Below, piece after piece: positions 7,430-16,440 of a stretch of 64,000 nucleotides of DNA (position 1 is the stretch's first letter; every line of letters begins with the position of its first letter). The notes under the pieces were generated by a model, which saw only the letters and a program-made list of their open reading frames with translations, ran no database searches and was not told where the DNA came from. Location: the NCBI RefSeq assembly GCF_018310535.1, contig NZ_CP074102.1, forward strand, positions 7,006,001 through 7,070,000, in the 5' to 3' direction. Origin of the DNA: Streptomyces mirabilis. Lineage in GTDB: Bacteria; Actinomycetota; Actinomycetes; Streptomycetales; Streptomycetaceae. Position numbers and translations under genes: made by a program.

Positions 7430-8179
7430 TCAGTGGGCGTCGAGGGTGACCGTGAAGGAGAAGCGGTCACCGCGGTAGTGGATGCGGGCCACGTCCAGGG
7501 CGCGGCCGTCCTCGCCGTGCACGATGCCCGTGTAGTGCAGGATCGGGCTGAGCAGCGGCACCTGGAGCAGCCGGGCCGTCTCCGGATCCGCGAGCCGCGC
7601 CTCCACCGTGTCGGTGATCCGGCTGATGCGCACGCCCACCACGTCCCGCAGTACCTTGGTCATGGGCCAGCGCACCAGGTCCTGCGGGTCGATCAGCGCG
7701 GCCAGTTCGGGACGGACGTAGTTGCGCGCGTGGTTCGTCGGCTCACCGGTCTTCTCGTCGCCGCGCAGCCGGTGGTACGTCCCCACCTCGGCCAGATCCG
7801 GGAAGTGCTCGGCGAGTTCGGCCGGTACCGGCACGCTCCCGTGGTCCAGCAGCTCGGTCGTCATGCCCGACTGCTGCGCGACGATCGTGTCCACCGAGCC
7901 CAGCAGCCGCACCGGAGCGCCCCGTTGCGCGCTCGGCTCGATGAACGTGCCCCGCCGCCGGTGGCGGGTGATCAGCCCCTCGTCCTCCAGCTCCTTGAGC
8001 GCCTGCCGCATGGTGAGCACACTCACCCCGTAGTGACCCGCCAACCGCTCCTCGGTGGGCAGGCGCAGCGGGTCCTGGGGCGAGCGCCCGAGTATCGAGG
8101 CGCGCAGGGACTGCGACACCTGGTACCAGAGCGGGAGTTTGCGGTTCAGGACGATCGAGTCCGGGGCGAAGGAGGTCAC
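7430..8179 (-). CDS. GntR family regulator, HutC/UTRA subfamily
   Basis: 249 residues from a GTG at 8179. The winged helix is at about residues 20-85 (QVSQSLRASILG, LRLPTEERLAGHYGVSVLTMRQALKELEDEGLITRHRRRGTFI), followed by a UTRA ligand domain (about 95-245) ending SPILHYTGIVHGEDGRALDVARIHYRGDRFSFTV. It lies 28 bases downstream of hmgA on the same strand, so control of homogentisate/tyrosine catabolism is the natural inference; a UTRA domain would bind a pathway metabolite. It is translationally close-coupled to the downstream orphan specificity-like gene. Confidence 0.88.
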   Translation of the reverse strand: MTSFAPDSIVLNRKLPLWYQVSQSLRASILGRSPQDPLRLPTEERLAGHYGVSVLTMRQALKELEDEGLITRHRRRGTFIEPSAQRGAPVRLLGSVDTIVAQQSGMTTELLDHGSVPVPAELAEHFPDLAEVGTYHRLRGDEKTGEPTNHARNYVRPELAALIDPQDLVRWPMTKVLRDVVGVRISRITDTVEARLADPETARLLQVPLLSPILHYTGIVHGEDGRALDVARIHYRGDRFSFTVTLDAH

Positions 8180-8207
8180 GAGGGATATCCGTACCGGTCG
8201 CCGACGC

Positions 8208-9548
8208 TCAGTGCAACGGGCCGAAGTGCCGCTGGAGGCCCTGCCACACGTCGTCGTACCCGCGCTGCAGATGCTCCGCGTGCGCCGCCTGCGCCGTGGC
8301 GGTCACCGGCCACCGGGTCTCGAACATGAACGCCAGCCCGTCGTCGATCTTCTGCGGCCGCAGCTCGGCGGCGGAGGCCCGGTCGAAGGTCTCCCGGTCC
8401 GGCCCGTGCGCCGACATCATGTTGTGCAGCGAACCGCCCCCCGGAACAAAGCCCTCCGCCTTCGCGTCGTACGCCCCCTCGATGAGCCCCATGTACTCGC
8501 TCATCACGTTCCGGTGGAAGTACGGCGGCCGGAAGGTGTCCTCGCCCACCAGCCAGCGCGGCGCGAACACCACGAAGTCGACCCCGGCGAGGCCCGGGGT
8601 GTCGCTCGGCGAGGTCAGCACCGTGAAGATCGACGGATCCGGGTGGTCGTAGCTGATCGTGCCGATCACATTGAAGCGGCGCAGGTCGTAGACGTACGGC
8701 ACATGGTTGCCGTGCCAGGCGACGACATCCAGCGGCGAGTGGTCGTACGTCGCCGTCCAGAGGTTGCCGCAGAACTTGTTGACCACCTCCACCGGGCCCT
8801 CGACATCCTCGTACGCGGCGACGGGGGCGAGGAAGTCCCGCGCGTTGGCCAGTCCGTTGGCGCCGATCGGGCCGAGGTCGGGCAGTTGGAAGGGCGCCCC
8901 GTAGTTCTCGCACACATAGCCGCGGGCCGTCGGGCTCGGCCCGCCGCCGGGCTCGGCGTCCAGCAGCTCCACCCGGAAGCGGACCCCACGGGGAATCAGC
9001 GCCACCCGGCCCGGCTCCACGTGCAGCAGCCCGAACTCGGTCCGCAGCAGCAGCCCGCCGCGTTCCGGCACGATCAGCAGCTCCCCGTCGGCGTCGCTGA
9101 AGACGCGGTCCATCGAGGAGTCGGCGTGATACAGATGCACGGCCATACCGGTGCGCTGGGCCGCGTCGCCGTTGCCACCCAGCGTCCACAGGCCCGCGAG
9201 GAAGTCGGTGCCCCGCGCCGGCTCCGGCAGCGGGTTCCAGCGCAGCCGGTTCGGGTCGGGCTCGGTCTCCGTGAAGGGCGCCGAGCGCAGCGCCCCGTTG
9301 TCCGTGCGTGTGAACGCGGGGTGTGCGGCCGACGGACGGATCCGGTACAGCCACGAACGCCGGTTGTGCGCCCTCGGCTCCGTGAACGCCGAACCGCTCA
9401 GCTGCTCCGCGTACAGCCCGAGGGGGGCGCGCTGGGGCGTGTTGCGGCCGTGCGGCAGCGCCCCGGGGAGCGCCTCCGAGCTGTGTTCGTTGCCGAATCC
9501 GGTGAGGTAGGTCAGCCCCTCGGCCGTCTTCCTCGTGTCCCCGCTCAT
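8208..9548 (-). CDS. hmgA: Homogentisate 1,2-dioxygenase
   Basis: 446 residues, the normal family length, from ATG 9548 with SD AGGGAGCG. It cleaves the ring of homogentisate to maleylacetoacetate with Fe(II) and O2, the committed step of tyrosine/phenylalanine catabolism. The opening [19 protein letters not shown] is diagnostic. Expected iron ligands are visible: His and Glu in [14 protein letters not shown] and the second His in [12 protein letters not shown]. It is transcribed towards a GntR-type regulator gene. An 8-bp inverted repeat upstream may be that regulator's site. No fumarylacetoacetase or maleylacetoacetate isomerase gene is in the window. Confidence 0.97.
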   Translation of the reverse strand: MSGDTRKTAEGLTYLTGFGNEHSSEALPGALPHGRNTPQRAPLGLYAEQLSGSAFTEPRAHNRRSWLYRIRPSAAHPAFTRTDNGALRSAPFTETEPDPNRLRWNPLPEPARGTDFLAGLWTLGGNGDAAQRTGMAVHLYHADSSMDRVFSDADGELLIVPERGGLLLRTEFGLLHVEPGRVALIPRGVRFRVELLDAEPGGGPSPTARGYVCENYGAPFQLPDLGPIGANGLANARDFLAPVAAYEDVEGPVEVVNKFCGNLWTATYDHSPLDVVAWHGNHVPYVYDLRRFNVIGTISYDHPDPSIFTVLTSPSDTPGLAGVDFVVFAPRWLVGEDTFRPPYFHRNVMSEYMGLIEGAYDAKAEGFVPGGGSLHNMMSAHGPDRETFDRASAAELRPQKIDDGLAFMFETRWPVTATAQAAHAEHLQRGYDDVWQGLQRHFGPLH

Positions 9549-9566
9549 GATCGCTCCCTCGCGCCT

Positions 9567-9592
9567 GATTCCTATGCTTCACCGTAGGATTC
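9567..9592. promoter_or_regulatory. Inverted repeat upstream of hmgA
   Basis: GATTCCTA, 10 bases, TAGGATTC: arms match at 7 of 8 positions and lie 19-44 bases upstream of the hmgA start. The position fits an operator for the adjacent GntR regulator, although it could partly be the promoter itself. Confidence 0.4.
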
Positions 9593-9749
9593 AGCTTTTT
9601 CGCGCGCAAGAGGTACACCGAGGTGCGTGGCCGGCGAACGCGCGGCGCCGGAACCTCCGTGCGGAGTACACCCCAGGGCTGGCGGCACGACCCAAGAACC
9701 CGACTCCAGGGGGATCCGCCTGTCAGAGCGTTGTTCTAATCTCCCCGGC

Positions 9750-10397
9750 ATGTCGTGGAAGCGTGGACTGCTCGCCGCGCTCGCGGTCTGCGCTCTGCTC
9801 GGCGGATCGGCGGGCTGCGGCACCGGTGCCGCACACGAGCGGAGGGACGCCGCGTCGCCCTCGCCCGTGGGCAAAATCCTGGACGAGACGGACAAAGAAG
9901 GACGGCACTACCGTGAGGTCGACAAGAAGAGCGCACCCGAGGTCGCCATCGAGGTCCAACCGGCCTCCGGCGACGGCTGGGACGTCCGCCTGACCGTCCA
10001 CCGCTTCCGCTTCTCGCCCGCCGCCGCCAAGGCGGAGGCCGTGGCCGGCCGCGGCGTCGCGCTGCTGTCCCTGGACGGCCGGAACCTCGCCACCCTGCGC
10101 ACCGCCGCGTACCACCTCACCGGCGACCTGGTCCCACGCGGCACCCACCACGTCACCGCGCGCCTCTACGCCGACGACCGCACGGCGTGGGCCGTCCACG
10201 GCAAGGCCGTCGAGAGCACGGCGGACATCACCGCCTCCGGAACCGCCGCGTCGACCCAGCCGTCGACACCTGCCTCGCCGCCTCCATCGACCCCGTCGGC
10301 CCCCGCGTCGACTCCGGCATCGACGGCAAGCGGGAACGGCGTCGCGGGCCGTACCGACACGGGAGGTTCACCGGATCCCGGCGGAAAGGCATCATGA
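9750..10397 (+). CDS. Secreted lipoprotein, function unknown
   Basis: 215 residues from ATG 9750: MSWKRG, hydrophobic LLAALAVCALLGG and the lipobox SAGC, so acylation on the Cys near residue 22. The folded part (about 35-150) has no recognised domain; phrases such as VAIEVQPASGDGWDVRLTVHRFRFSP and LVPRGTHHVTARLYADDRTAWAVHGK suggest a beta-rich domain. The tail from about 155 is a Ser/Thr/Pro/Ala-rich low-complexity wall-spanning region. Its stop overlaps the next TetR gene (ATGA at 10394), so regulator and lipoprotein are made together. Confidence 0.7.
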   Translation: MSWKRGLLAALAVCALLGGSAGCGTGAAHERRDAASPSPVGKILDETDKEGRHYREVDKKSAPEVAIEVQPASGDGWDVRLTVHRFRFSPAAAKAEAVAGRGVALLSLDGRNLATLRTAAYHLTGDLVPRGTHHVTARLYADDRTAWAVHGKAVESTADITASGTAASTQPSTPASPPPSTPSAPASTPASTASGNGVAGRTDTGGSPDPGGKAS

Positions 10398-11011
10398 AGC
10401 CTGTGCCCCAAGCGACCTCGCTGCGCCGCGCGCCCGTTCAGCGGCGCAGCGCCGAACGACTGACCAGGATCCTCGACGCCTGTGCCGACCTCCTCGACGA
10501 GGTCGGCTACGACGCCCTGAGCACCCGGGCCGTTGCCCAGCGCGCGGGCGTCCCCATCGGCTCCGTCTACCGCTTCTTCGGCAACAAGCGCGCCATGGCC
10601 GACGCGCTCGCCCAGCGCAACCTCGAGCGCTACACCGAACGCGTCACCGAACGCCTCCGGGCGACAGACGCGCAGGGCTGGCGCGCCGCCATGGACGCCG
10701 TACTCGACGAGTACCTCGCCATGAAGCGCACCGCGCCCGGCTTCTCCCTCGTCGACTTCGGCAACCAGATACCCGTCGGCACCCGCGACGCCGAGCCCAA
10801 CACCCGCGTCGCCGACCGCCTCACCGACCTCCTCTCCGACTACCTCGACCGCACCCCCGACGAGGACCTCCGGCGCACCTTCCTGGTCGCCGTGGAGGCC
10901 GCCGACAGCCTGGTCCACCTGGCCTTCCGCATCGCCCCGGAGGGGGACGAGCGGATCATCGAGGAGACACGGGAGCTGCTGCGCGCGTATCTGGCCAGAG
11001 TTCTGGACTGA
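10394..11011 (+). CDS. TetR family regulator
   Basis: 205 residues from ATG 10394, overlapping the lipoprotein stop by four bases. The DNA-binding domain is at about residues 15-65 (RRSAERLTRILDACADLLDEVGYDALSTRAVAQRAGVPIGSVYRFFGNKRAMADAL) and the C-terminal domain ends in the TetR_C_17-like DSLVHLAFRIAPEGDERIIEETRELLRAYL. A TACCG-GT-CGGTA palindrome stands 90 bases downstream of its stop, in front of the molybdoenzyme gene, a possible target. The ligand is unknown. Confidence 0.85.
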   Translation: MKPVPQATSLRRAPVQRRSAERLTRILDACADLLDEVGYDALSTRAVAQRAGVPIGSVYRFFGNKRAMADALAQRNLERYTERVTERLRATDAQGWRAAMDAVLDEYLAMKRTAPGFSLVDFGNQIPVGTRDAEPNTRVADRLTDLLSDYLDRTPDEDLRRTFLVAVEAADSLVHLAFRIAPEGDERIIEETRELLRAYLARVLD

Positions 11012-11103
11012 ACCGCTCCACCGCTCTATCGCTGAAGCGCGCGGGCCGGGGGGAGGTGCGCGATTTCTCGACCTCACCCCCTTCAAGCCCTCCCTCTCAT
11101 CCG

Positions 11104-11115
11104 TACCGGTCGGTA
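11104..11115. promoter_or_regulatory. TetR-type palindrome in the molybdoenzyme promoter
   Basis: TACCG-GT-CGGTA is a perfect inverted repeat, overlapping a TATGCT -10-like hexamer at 11114-11119 and 52 bases before the GTG of the oxidoreductase gene. The regulator encoded immediately upstream is the obvious candidate to bind it. Confidence 0.5.
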
Positions 11116-11166
11116 TGCTCGGCCCGGTCCCTGTGCCACCGCTGCCACCGTCCTCCGGGAGGACCC

Positions 11167-13425
11167 GTGTCCCGCACCTCCGGCGCCACCCCCGACTCCC
11201 GCACCGCCCTGCGCGTCTGCCCCCTCTGCGAGGCCACCTGCGGGCTGACCCTCACCATCGAGGGCACCCGGGTCACCGGCGCCCGCGGCGACCGCGACGA
11301 CGTCTTCAGCAAGGGGTTCATCTGCCCCAAGGGCGCCTCCTTCGGCGCGGCCGACGGCGACCCCGACCGGCTGCGCACCCCCCTCGTCCGCACGGACGGC
11401 GAACTGCGCGAGGCCACCTGGCAGGAGGCCTTCGACGCGATCGCGGCGGGCCTCGGCCCGGTCGTCGAGCAGTACGGCCCGCACGCCCTCGGCCTCGTCC
11501 TCGGCAACCCCAACGTGCACACCATGGCCGGCGCCCTCTACCCGCCCGTCCTGCTCACCGCGCTGCGCACGCACAGCGTCTTCACCGCCTCCACGCTCGA
11601 CCAGATGCCCAAACACGTCTCGAGCGGCCTCCTCTACGGCGACGCCAACGCGATCCCGGTCCCGGACCTCGACCACACCGACCACCTCCTCCTCATCGGC
11701 GCCAACCCCCTGGAATCCAACGGGAGCCTGTGCACCGCCCCCGACTTCCCCGGCAAGCTCAAGGCACTGCGCGCCCGCGGCGGCACCCTGACGGTCATCG
11801 ACCCGCGCACCACCCGTACCGCCAAACTCGCCGACCGCCACGTGACCATCCGCCCCGGCACCGACGCCCTGCTGCTCGCCGCGATGACATACGTCCTCTT
11901 CGAGGAGAAGCTCGTCGACCTGCGCGACCTCGCTCCGCACGTCCAGGACGTCGAAGAACTCGCCACTGCCGTACGGGACTTCACTCCCGAGGCCGCAAGT
12001 GAGGCCTGCGACGTGGACGCCGACACCATCCGGGCGCTGGCCCGCGAACTCGCCGCCGCCCCCACCGCCGCCGTCTACGGCCGCATCGGCAGCTGCACCG
12101 TCCCGCACGGCACCCTCGCCAGCTGGCTCGTCGACATCCTCAACATCCTCACCGGCAACCTCGACCGCCCCGGCGGCGCCCTCTTCCCGCAGGCCGCCAC
12201 CGACAAGACGCCCCGCCCCGCCGGACCCGGCCGCGGCTTCGCGCTCGGCCGCTGGCGCAGCCGGGTGAGCCGCCACCCCGAGGCCAAGGGTGAACTCCCG
12301 CTCGCCGCACTCGCCGAGGAGATCGACACCGCCACACCCGAGGGCAGCCCCGTCCGCGCCCTCATCGTCATCGCCGCCAACCCCGTACTGTCGGCACCCG
12401 ACGGCAACCGCCTCGACAAGGCCCTCGGCTCCCTCGACTTCATGGTCAGCGTCGACCCGTACCTGAACGAGACCGCACGCCACGCCGACGTCGTGCTGCC
12501 GCCGCCCCCGCCCTCGCAGAGCGCCCACCACGACTTCGCCTTCAACACCCTCGCCGTACGCAACCAGGTCCGCTACAACCGCCCCGCCATCCCCCTCGAA
12601 CCGGGCCGCATGGCCGAGACCGAGATCCTCGCCCGGCTGGTGCTCGCCGCGACCGGCATGCACGGCGCCGACCCGTCCGCCGTGGACGCCATGGTCATCG
12701 ACTCCACCCTCGGCAAGGCCGTCCAGGACCCGCACGGCCCCGTCCACGAACGCGACCCGAAAGAACTCGCCGCACGGCTCACCGGCGAGAGCGGACCCGA
12801 ACGCAGGCTCGACATGATGCTGCGCCTCGGCCCGTACGGCGAGGGCTTCGGCGCCCGGCCCGACGGCCTGAGCCTGGAGAAACTGCTCGCCCACCCGCAC
12901 GGCATCGACCTCGGACCGCTGCGCTCACGTCTGCCGCAGCCTCTGAAGACGCGCAGCGGAAAGATCGAGCTGCTGCCGGCACCGATTGTCGACGATCTTC
13001 CCCGGCTGCGTGCCGCCTTGCGTGAGCGTCCGGCGGCGATCGTCCTCGTCGGCCGCCGCCATCTGCGCTCCAACAACAGCTGGATGCACAACGTCCCCGC
13101 CCTCACCGGCGGTACCAACCGCTGCACCCTGCACATCCACCCCGAGGACGCGGCACGCCTCGGCCTCGCCGACGGGGCGGCCGTGCGCGTCAAGGGCGCC
13201 GGGGGAGAGGTGGTGGCCCCGGCCGAGGTCACGGACGCCGTACGACGTGGGGTGGTGAGCCTGCCGCATGGCTGGGGCCACGACCGCCCCGGCACCCGGA
13301 TGAGCCACGCGGCCCTCGACCCGGGCGTCAACGTCAACCAGCTCCTCGACGGCTCGCTCCTCGACCCGCTGTCGGGCACGGCGGTGCTCAACGGGGTGCC
13401 CGTGGAGCTCGCGGCATGCCCGTAG
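11167..13425 (+). CDS. Molybdopterin (bis-MGD) oxidoreductase with N-terminal Fe4S4 domain, FdhF/NapA/assimilatory type
   Basis: 752 residues; the GTG at 11167 has SD GGGAGGA. The N-terminal Fe4S4 domain (about 15-70) shows CPLCEATC followed 27 residues later by ICPKG, i.e. C-x2-C-x3-C-x27-C. Bis-MGD domains follow (LLLIGANPLESNGS, VIDPRTTRTAKLADRHVTIRPGTDALLLAAM, YGRIGSCTVPHG) and the C-terminal dinucleotide-binding domain (about 635-750, RRHLRSNNSWMHNVPALTGG and LPHGWGHDRPG). It is cytoplasmic, with no Tat signal. No ferredoxin, small subunit or formate-specific partner gene is adjacent, so the substrate (formate, nitrate or an N-/S-oxide) is undetermined. Confidence 0.85.
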   Translation: MSRTSGATPDSRTALRVCPLCEATCGLTLTIEGTRVTGARGDRDDVFSKGFICPKGASFGAADGDPDRLRTPLVRTDGELREATWQEAFDAIAAGLGPVVEQYGPHALGLVLGNPNVHTMAGALYPPVLLTALRTHSVFTASTLDQMPKHVSSGLLYGDANAIPVPDLDHTDHLLLIGANPLESNGSLCTAPDFPGKLKALRARGGTLTVIDPRTTRTAKLADRHVTIRPGTDALLLAAMTYVLFEEKLVDLRDLAPHVQDVEELATAVRDFTPEAASEACDVDADTIRALARELAAAPTAAVYGRIGSCTVPHGTLASWLVDILNILTGNLDRPGGALFPQAATDKTPRPAGPGRGFALGRWRSRVSRHPEAKGELPLAALAEEIDTATPEGSPVRALIVIAANPVLSAPDGNRLDKALGSLDFMVSVDPYLNETARHADVVLPPPPPSQSAHHDFAFNTLAVRNQVRYNRPAIPLEPGRMAETEILARLVLAATGMHGADPSAVDAMVIDSTLGKAVQDPHGPVHERDPKELAARLTGESGPERRLDMMLRLGPYGEGFGARPDGLSLEKLLAHPHGIDLGPLRSRLPQPLKTRSGKIELLPAPIVDDLPRLRAALRERPAAIVLVGRRHLRSNNSWMHNVPALTGGTNRCTLHIHPEDAARLGLADGAAVRVKGAGGEVVAPAEVTDAVRRGVVSLPHGWGHDRPGTRMSHAALDPGVNVNQLLDGSLLDPLSGTAVLNGVPVELAACP

Positions 13426-13514
13426 CAACCCCCCGCCTGCCGAGACAAGCCTGTGACCTGGAGTTTTGCGCTTATTGCTCGCGTGTCAACATCTTGTTAA
13501 CGCAATCTTGCGCG

Positions 13515-13569
13515 ACCTAACGTCAACGCACCGCCGGCCCTGGTGGGAGTTCAAGGGCGAACGTTAGGT
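13515..13569. promoter_or_regulatory. Separated inverted repeat before the citrate transporter
   Basis: ACCTAACGT at 13515-13523 and its exact complement ACGTTAGGT at 13561-13569 flank 37 bases directly upstream of the CitMHS gene. They could be paired regulator half-sites about 46 bp apart or the stem of a leader hairpin whose right arm borders the ribosome-binding region. The preceding 70 bases are locally AT-richer than the surroundings. Confidence 0.35.
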
Positions 13570-13579
13570 AATCCAACTC

Positions 13580-14998
13580 ATGCTGACCATCCTCGGCTTC
13601 ACCATGATCGCGACCTTCCTGGTCCTGATCATGCTGAAGAAGATGTCGCCGATCGCGGCGCTCGTGCTGATCCCGGCACTCTTCTGTGTCTTCGTCGGAA
13701 AGGGCGCCAAGCTCGGTGACTACGTCATCGACGGCGTCACCAGCCTCGCCCCCACGGCGGCGATGCTGATGTTCGCGATCGTCTACTTCGGTGTGATGAT
13801 CGACGTCGGTCTCTTCGACCCGATCGTCCGGGGGATCCTCAAGTTCTGCAAGGCCGACCCGCTGCGGATCGTGGTCGGCACGGCGGTCCTCGCCGCGATC
13901 GTCTCCCTCGACGGCGACGGCTCGACCACCTTCATGATCACGGTCTCGGCGATGTACCCGCTGTACAAGCGCCTCAAGATGAGCCTGGTCGTGATGACCG
14001 GCGTCGCCGCCATGGCCAACGGCGTGATGAACACGCTCCCCTGGGGCGGCCCCACGGCCCGCGCCGCGACCGCGCTGAAGCTCGACGCCAGCGACATCTT
14101 CGTCCCGATGATCCCGGCCCTCGCCGTCGGCCTGCTCGGCGTCCTCGCCCTCTCGTACGTCCTCGGGCGCCGCGAGCGCAAGCGGCTCGGCGTGCTGACG
14201 CTGGACGAGGTCCTGGAGCCGGAGACCGAGACGGTGCTCGTCGGCGCGGGTGCGGGCGCCTCCGGCGATCGCGACGGCGCCGTCGCGAAGCAGGCGGCAC
14301 GTGCAGGTGGTTCCGGCTCCGGCACCGACGCCGATCTGCCCGAAGCGGACGACGACTTCCAGGGTCTCGACCCCAACCGCGCCACCCTGCGCCCCAAGCT
14401 CTACTGGTTCAACGCGCTCCTCACGGTCACCCTGCTCACCGCCATGATCATGGAGTGGCTGCCGATCCCGGTCCTCTTCCTGCTCGGCGCCGCGCTCGCA
14501 CTCACCGTCAACTTCCCCCACATGCCCGACCAGAAGGCCCGCCTCGGCGCCCACGCCGAGAACGTCCTCAACGTCTCCGGCATGGTCTTCGCCGCCGCCG
14601 TCTTCACCGGCGTCCTCCAGGGCACCGGCATGGTCGACCACATGTCCAAGTGGCTGGTCTCCAACATCCCCGACGGCATGGGCCCGCACATGGCCCTCGT
14701 CACCGGCGTCCTGAGCATCCCGCTCACCTACTTCATGTCGAACGACGGCTTCTACTTCGGTGTCCTCCCGGTCCTCGCCGAAGCGGGCCAGGCACACGGA
14801 GTCTCGTCCCTGGAGATCGCCCGCGCCTCGCTCGTCGGCCAGCCGCTGCACATGTCCAGCCCGCTGGTGCCCGCCGTGTACGTCCTCGTCGGCATGGCGA
14901 AGGTCGAGTTCGGAGACCACACCAGGTTCGTGGTGAAGTGGGCGGCGCTGACTTCGCTGGTGGTGTTGGGGGCGGGGATTCTGTTCGGCATCATCTGA
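13580..14998 (+). CDS. CitMHS family metal-citrate/H+ symporter
   Basis: 472 residues from ATG 13580. A polytopic membrane protein with about 11-12 segments, starting MLTILGFTMIATFLVLIMLKKM and carrying the CitMHS signatures SLDGDGSTTFMITVSAMYPLY, NTLPWGGPTARAATAL and SNDGFYFGVLPVLAEAG. It imports citrate complexed with a divalent cation (Mg2+, Ca2+ or Fe depending on member). A central cytoplasmic loop at about 205-265 is long, acidic and Gly-rich (GAGAGASGDRDG ... LPEADDDFQGLDP), longer than in the core family. It is monocistronic in appearance; no citrate two-component system is adjacent. Confidence 0.92.
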   Translation: MLTILGFTMIATFLVLIMLKKMSPIAALVLIPALFCVFVGKGAKLGDYVIDGVTSLAPTAAMLMFAIVYFGVMIDVGLFDPIVRGILKFCKADPLRIVVGTAVLAAIVSLDGDGSTTFMITVSAMYPLYKRLKMSLVVMTGVAAMANGVMNTLPWGGPTARAATALKLDASDIFVPMIPALAVGLLGVLALSYVLGRRERKRLGVLTLDEVLEPETETVLVGAGAGASGDRDGAVAKQAARAGGSGSGTDADLPEADDDFQGLDPNRATLRPKLYWFNALLTVTLLTAMIMEWLPIPVLFLLGAALALTVNFPHMPDQKARLGAHAENVLNVSGMVFAAAVFTGVLQGTGMVDHMSKWLVSNIPDGMGPHMALVTGVLSIPLTYFMSNDGFYFGVLPVLAEAGQAHGVSSLEIARASLVGQPLHMSSPLVPAVYVLVGMAKVEFGDHTRFVVKWAALTSLVVLGAGILFGII

Positions 14999-15012
14999 CG
15001 GGCGGGTATCGA

Positions 15013-15147
15013 CTGACAGTTTCTGTCATCTGTTATCTGTCATCTGAAATCCGTCATCTGTGATCTGTCGGTGGATATCGGCCAGTCGATACCCGTCATC
15101 TGTCACCTGTTCTCTGCAATCCGTCATCTGTAATCCGTCATCGGATG
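15013..15147. repeat. Degenerate short tandem repeats of TCATCTGT / ATCCGTCATCTG
   Basis: The intergenic region between the citrate and MFS transporter genes is built from repeated TCATCTGT, TTATCTGT, AATCCGTCATCTG and related units, about ten copies in two clusters separated by a GGATATCGGCCAGTCGATACCC segment of mixed sequence. It is AT-richer than the neighbouring genes. It is not a CRISPR array: the units are 8-13 bases with no constant spacer. Confidence 0.75.
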
Positions 15148-15160
15148 GAGGGGTGTCCCC

Positions 15161-16390
15161 GTGGGGCCCGGTCGGAACCGCGGCTGGCTGCTGCGCCTCG
15201 TCATCGCCTTCGCCTTCGCGCAGGGGGCGGTGTCGATGGCCCGCCCCGCCGTCTCCTACCGGGCCCTTGCCCTGGGCGCCGACGAACGCGCCATCGGTGT
15301 GATCGCCGGTGTGTACGCCCTGCTGCCCCTCTTCGCCGCCGTACCGCTGGGCCGCCGTACCGACCACGGTCGTTGTGCCCCGCTGCTGCCCGTCGGGGTC
15401 GTCCTCATCGCGGGCGGGTGCGCGCTCAGCGGTACGGCGGACTCGCTGGGGGCGATGGCTGCCTGGAGCGGGGTGATGGGCCTCGGTCACCTCTGCTTCG
15501 TCATCGGTGCCCAGTCGATCGTGGCCCGGCAGTCCGCGCCGCACGAACAGGACCGCAACTTCGGCCATTTCACCATCGGCGCCTCCCTGGGCCAACTGGT
15601 CGGGCCGATCGTCGCGGGCCTCCTGATCGGGGGCCCGGACAGGGCGGGCAGCAGCGCGCAGGCGCTGCTCGTCGCGGGTGCGCTCGCCGCGGTGTCGTTC
15701 AGCTCGCTCTGGCGCATCGAGCACCGTACGTCCGCCGAGTCCCGTACGGGTCAGGGTGACCGCGTGCCCGTGCACCGCATTCTGCGCGCCCGGGGCGTAC
15801 CCGCCGGAATCCTCATCAGCCTCTCCGTGCTGTCCGCGACGGACATCCTGACCGCGTATCTGCCCGTGGTCGGCGAGCACCGGGGCATCGCGCCGTCCGT
15901 GATCGGTCTGCTGCTCAGTCTGCGCGCGGCGGCGACCATCGCCTGTCGGCTGGTCATGACGCCGATGCTGCGACTGCTGGGCCGGGCGGTGCTGCTCACC
16001 GCGACCTGTCTGGTGGCCGGTGTGCTGTGCGCGGGTCTCGCGCTGCCGGTGCCGGTGTGGGCGCTGGCCGCGATGCTGCTCGTCCTCGGCTTCTGTCTGG
16101 GCGTCGGCCAGCCGCTGTCCATGACGACGGTCGTGCAGGCCGCCCCGGACGAGGCCCGCTCCACGGCCCTCGCCCTGCGGCTGACCGGCAACCGTCTGGG
16201 GCAGGCGGCTGCCCCGGCCGCGGCGGGGCTGGTCGCCGGGGTCGCCGGAGTGGCCGCGCCGTTCGTGATGCTGGGCGCGCTGTTGGTGCTGTCCTCGGGG
16301 ATCGCGCTGCGCTCGCCGAGGAAGGCGCCCGCCGAGCGTGCCGAGCGAGTACGGCCCGGGGTGCTCCTGCGTCGCAAGAGCGACATCTGA
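15161..16390 (+). CDS. MFS transporter
   Basis: 409 residues; GTG at 15161 follows GGATGGAGGGG. About 12 membrane segments with a central basic loop (IEHRTSAESRTGQGDRVPVHRILRARG). The motif A-like loop reads PLGRRTDHGR after the second segment, and motif-like GNRLGQAAAPAAAGLVAG occurs in the second half. It resembles efflux-type MFS permeases; no substrate can be named. It stands alone, downstream of a repeat region that must contain its promoter, and is followed by a hairpin terminator at 16401. Confidence 0.88.
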   Translation: MGPGRNRGWLLRLVIAFAFAQGAVSMARPAVSYRALALGADERAIGVIAGVYALLPLFAAVPLGRRTDHGRCAPLLPVGVVLIAGGCALSGTADSLGAMAAWSGVMGLGHLCFVIGAQSIVARQSAPHEQDRNFGHFTIGASLGQLVGPIVAGLLIGGPDRAGSSAQALLVAGALAAVSFSSLWRIEHRTSAESRTGQGDRVPVHRILRARGVPAGILISLSVLSATDILTAYLPVVGEHRGIAPSVIGLLLSLRAAATIACRLVMTPMLRLLGRAVLLTATCLVAGVLCAGLALPVPVWALAAMLLVLGFCLGVGQPLSMTTVVQAAPDEARSTALALRLTGNRLGQAAAPAAAGLVAGVAGVAAPFVMLGALLVLSSGIALRSPRKAPAERAERVRPGVLLRRKSDI

Positions 16391-16400
16391 CCTTCCCCGG

Positions 16401-16440
16401 CCGGCCCGACGAGGGTGCGGCGAAGTGTCTGTCGGGCCGG
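16401..16440 (+). terminator. Hairpin terminator after the MFS gene
   Basis: CCGGCCCGAC and GTCGGGCCGG form a perfect 10-bp stem with a 20-base loop eleven bases after the MFS stop codon. No U-tract follows, as is usual in streptomycetes. Confidence 0.6.

Noticed and set aside
8055..9587. Plus-strand 510-codon ORF opposite hmgA
   Set aside because: hmgA is unmistakable on the minus strand; the antisense product has no domain.
15013..15147. Possible CRISPR array
   Set aside because: Units are 8-13 bases, degenerate and without spacers of constant length; no cas genes are nearby.
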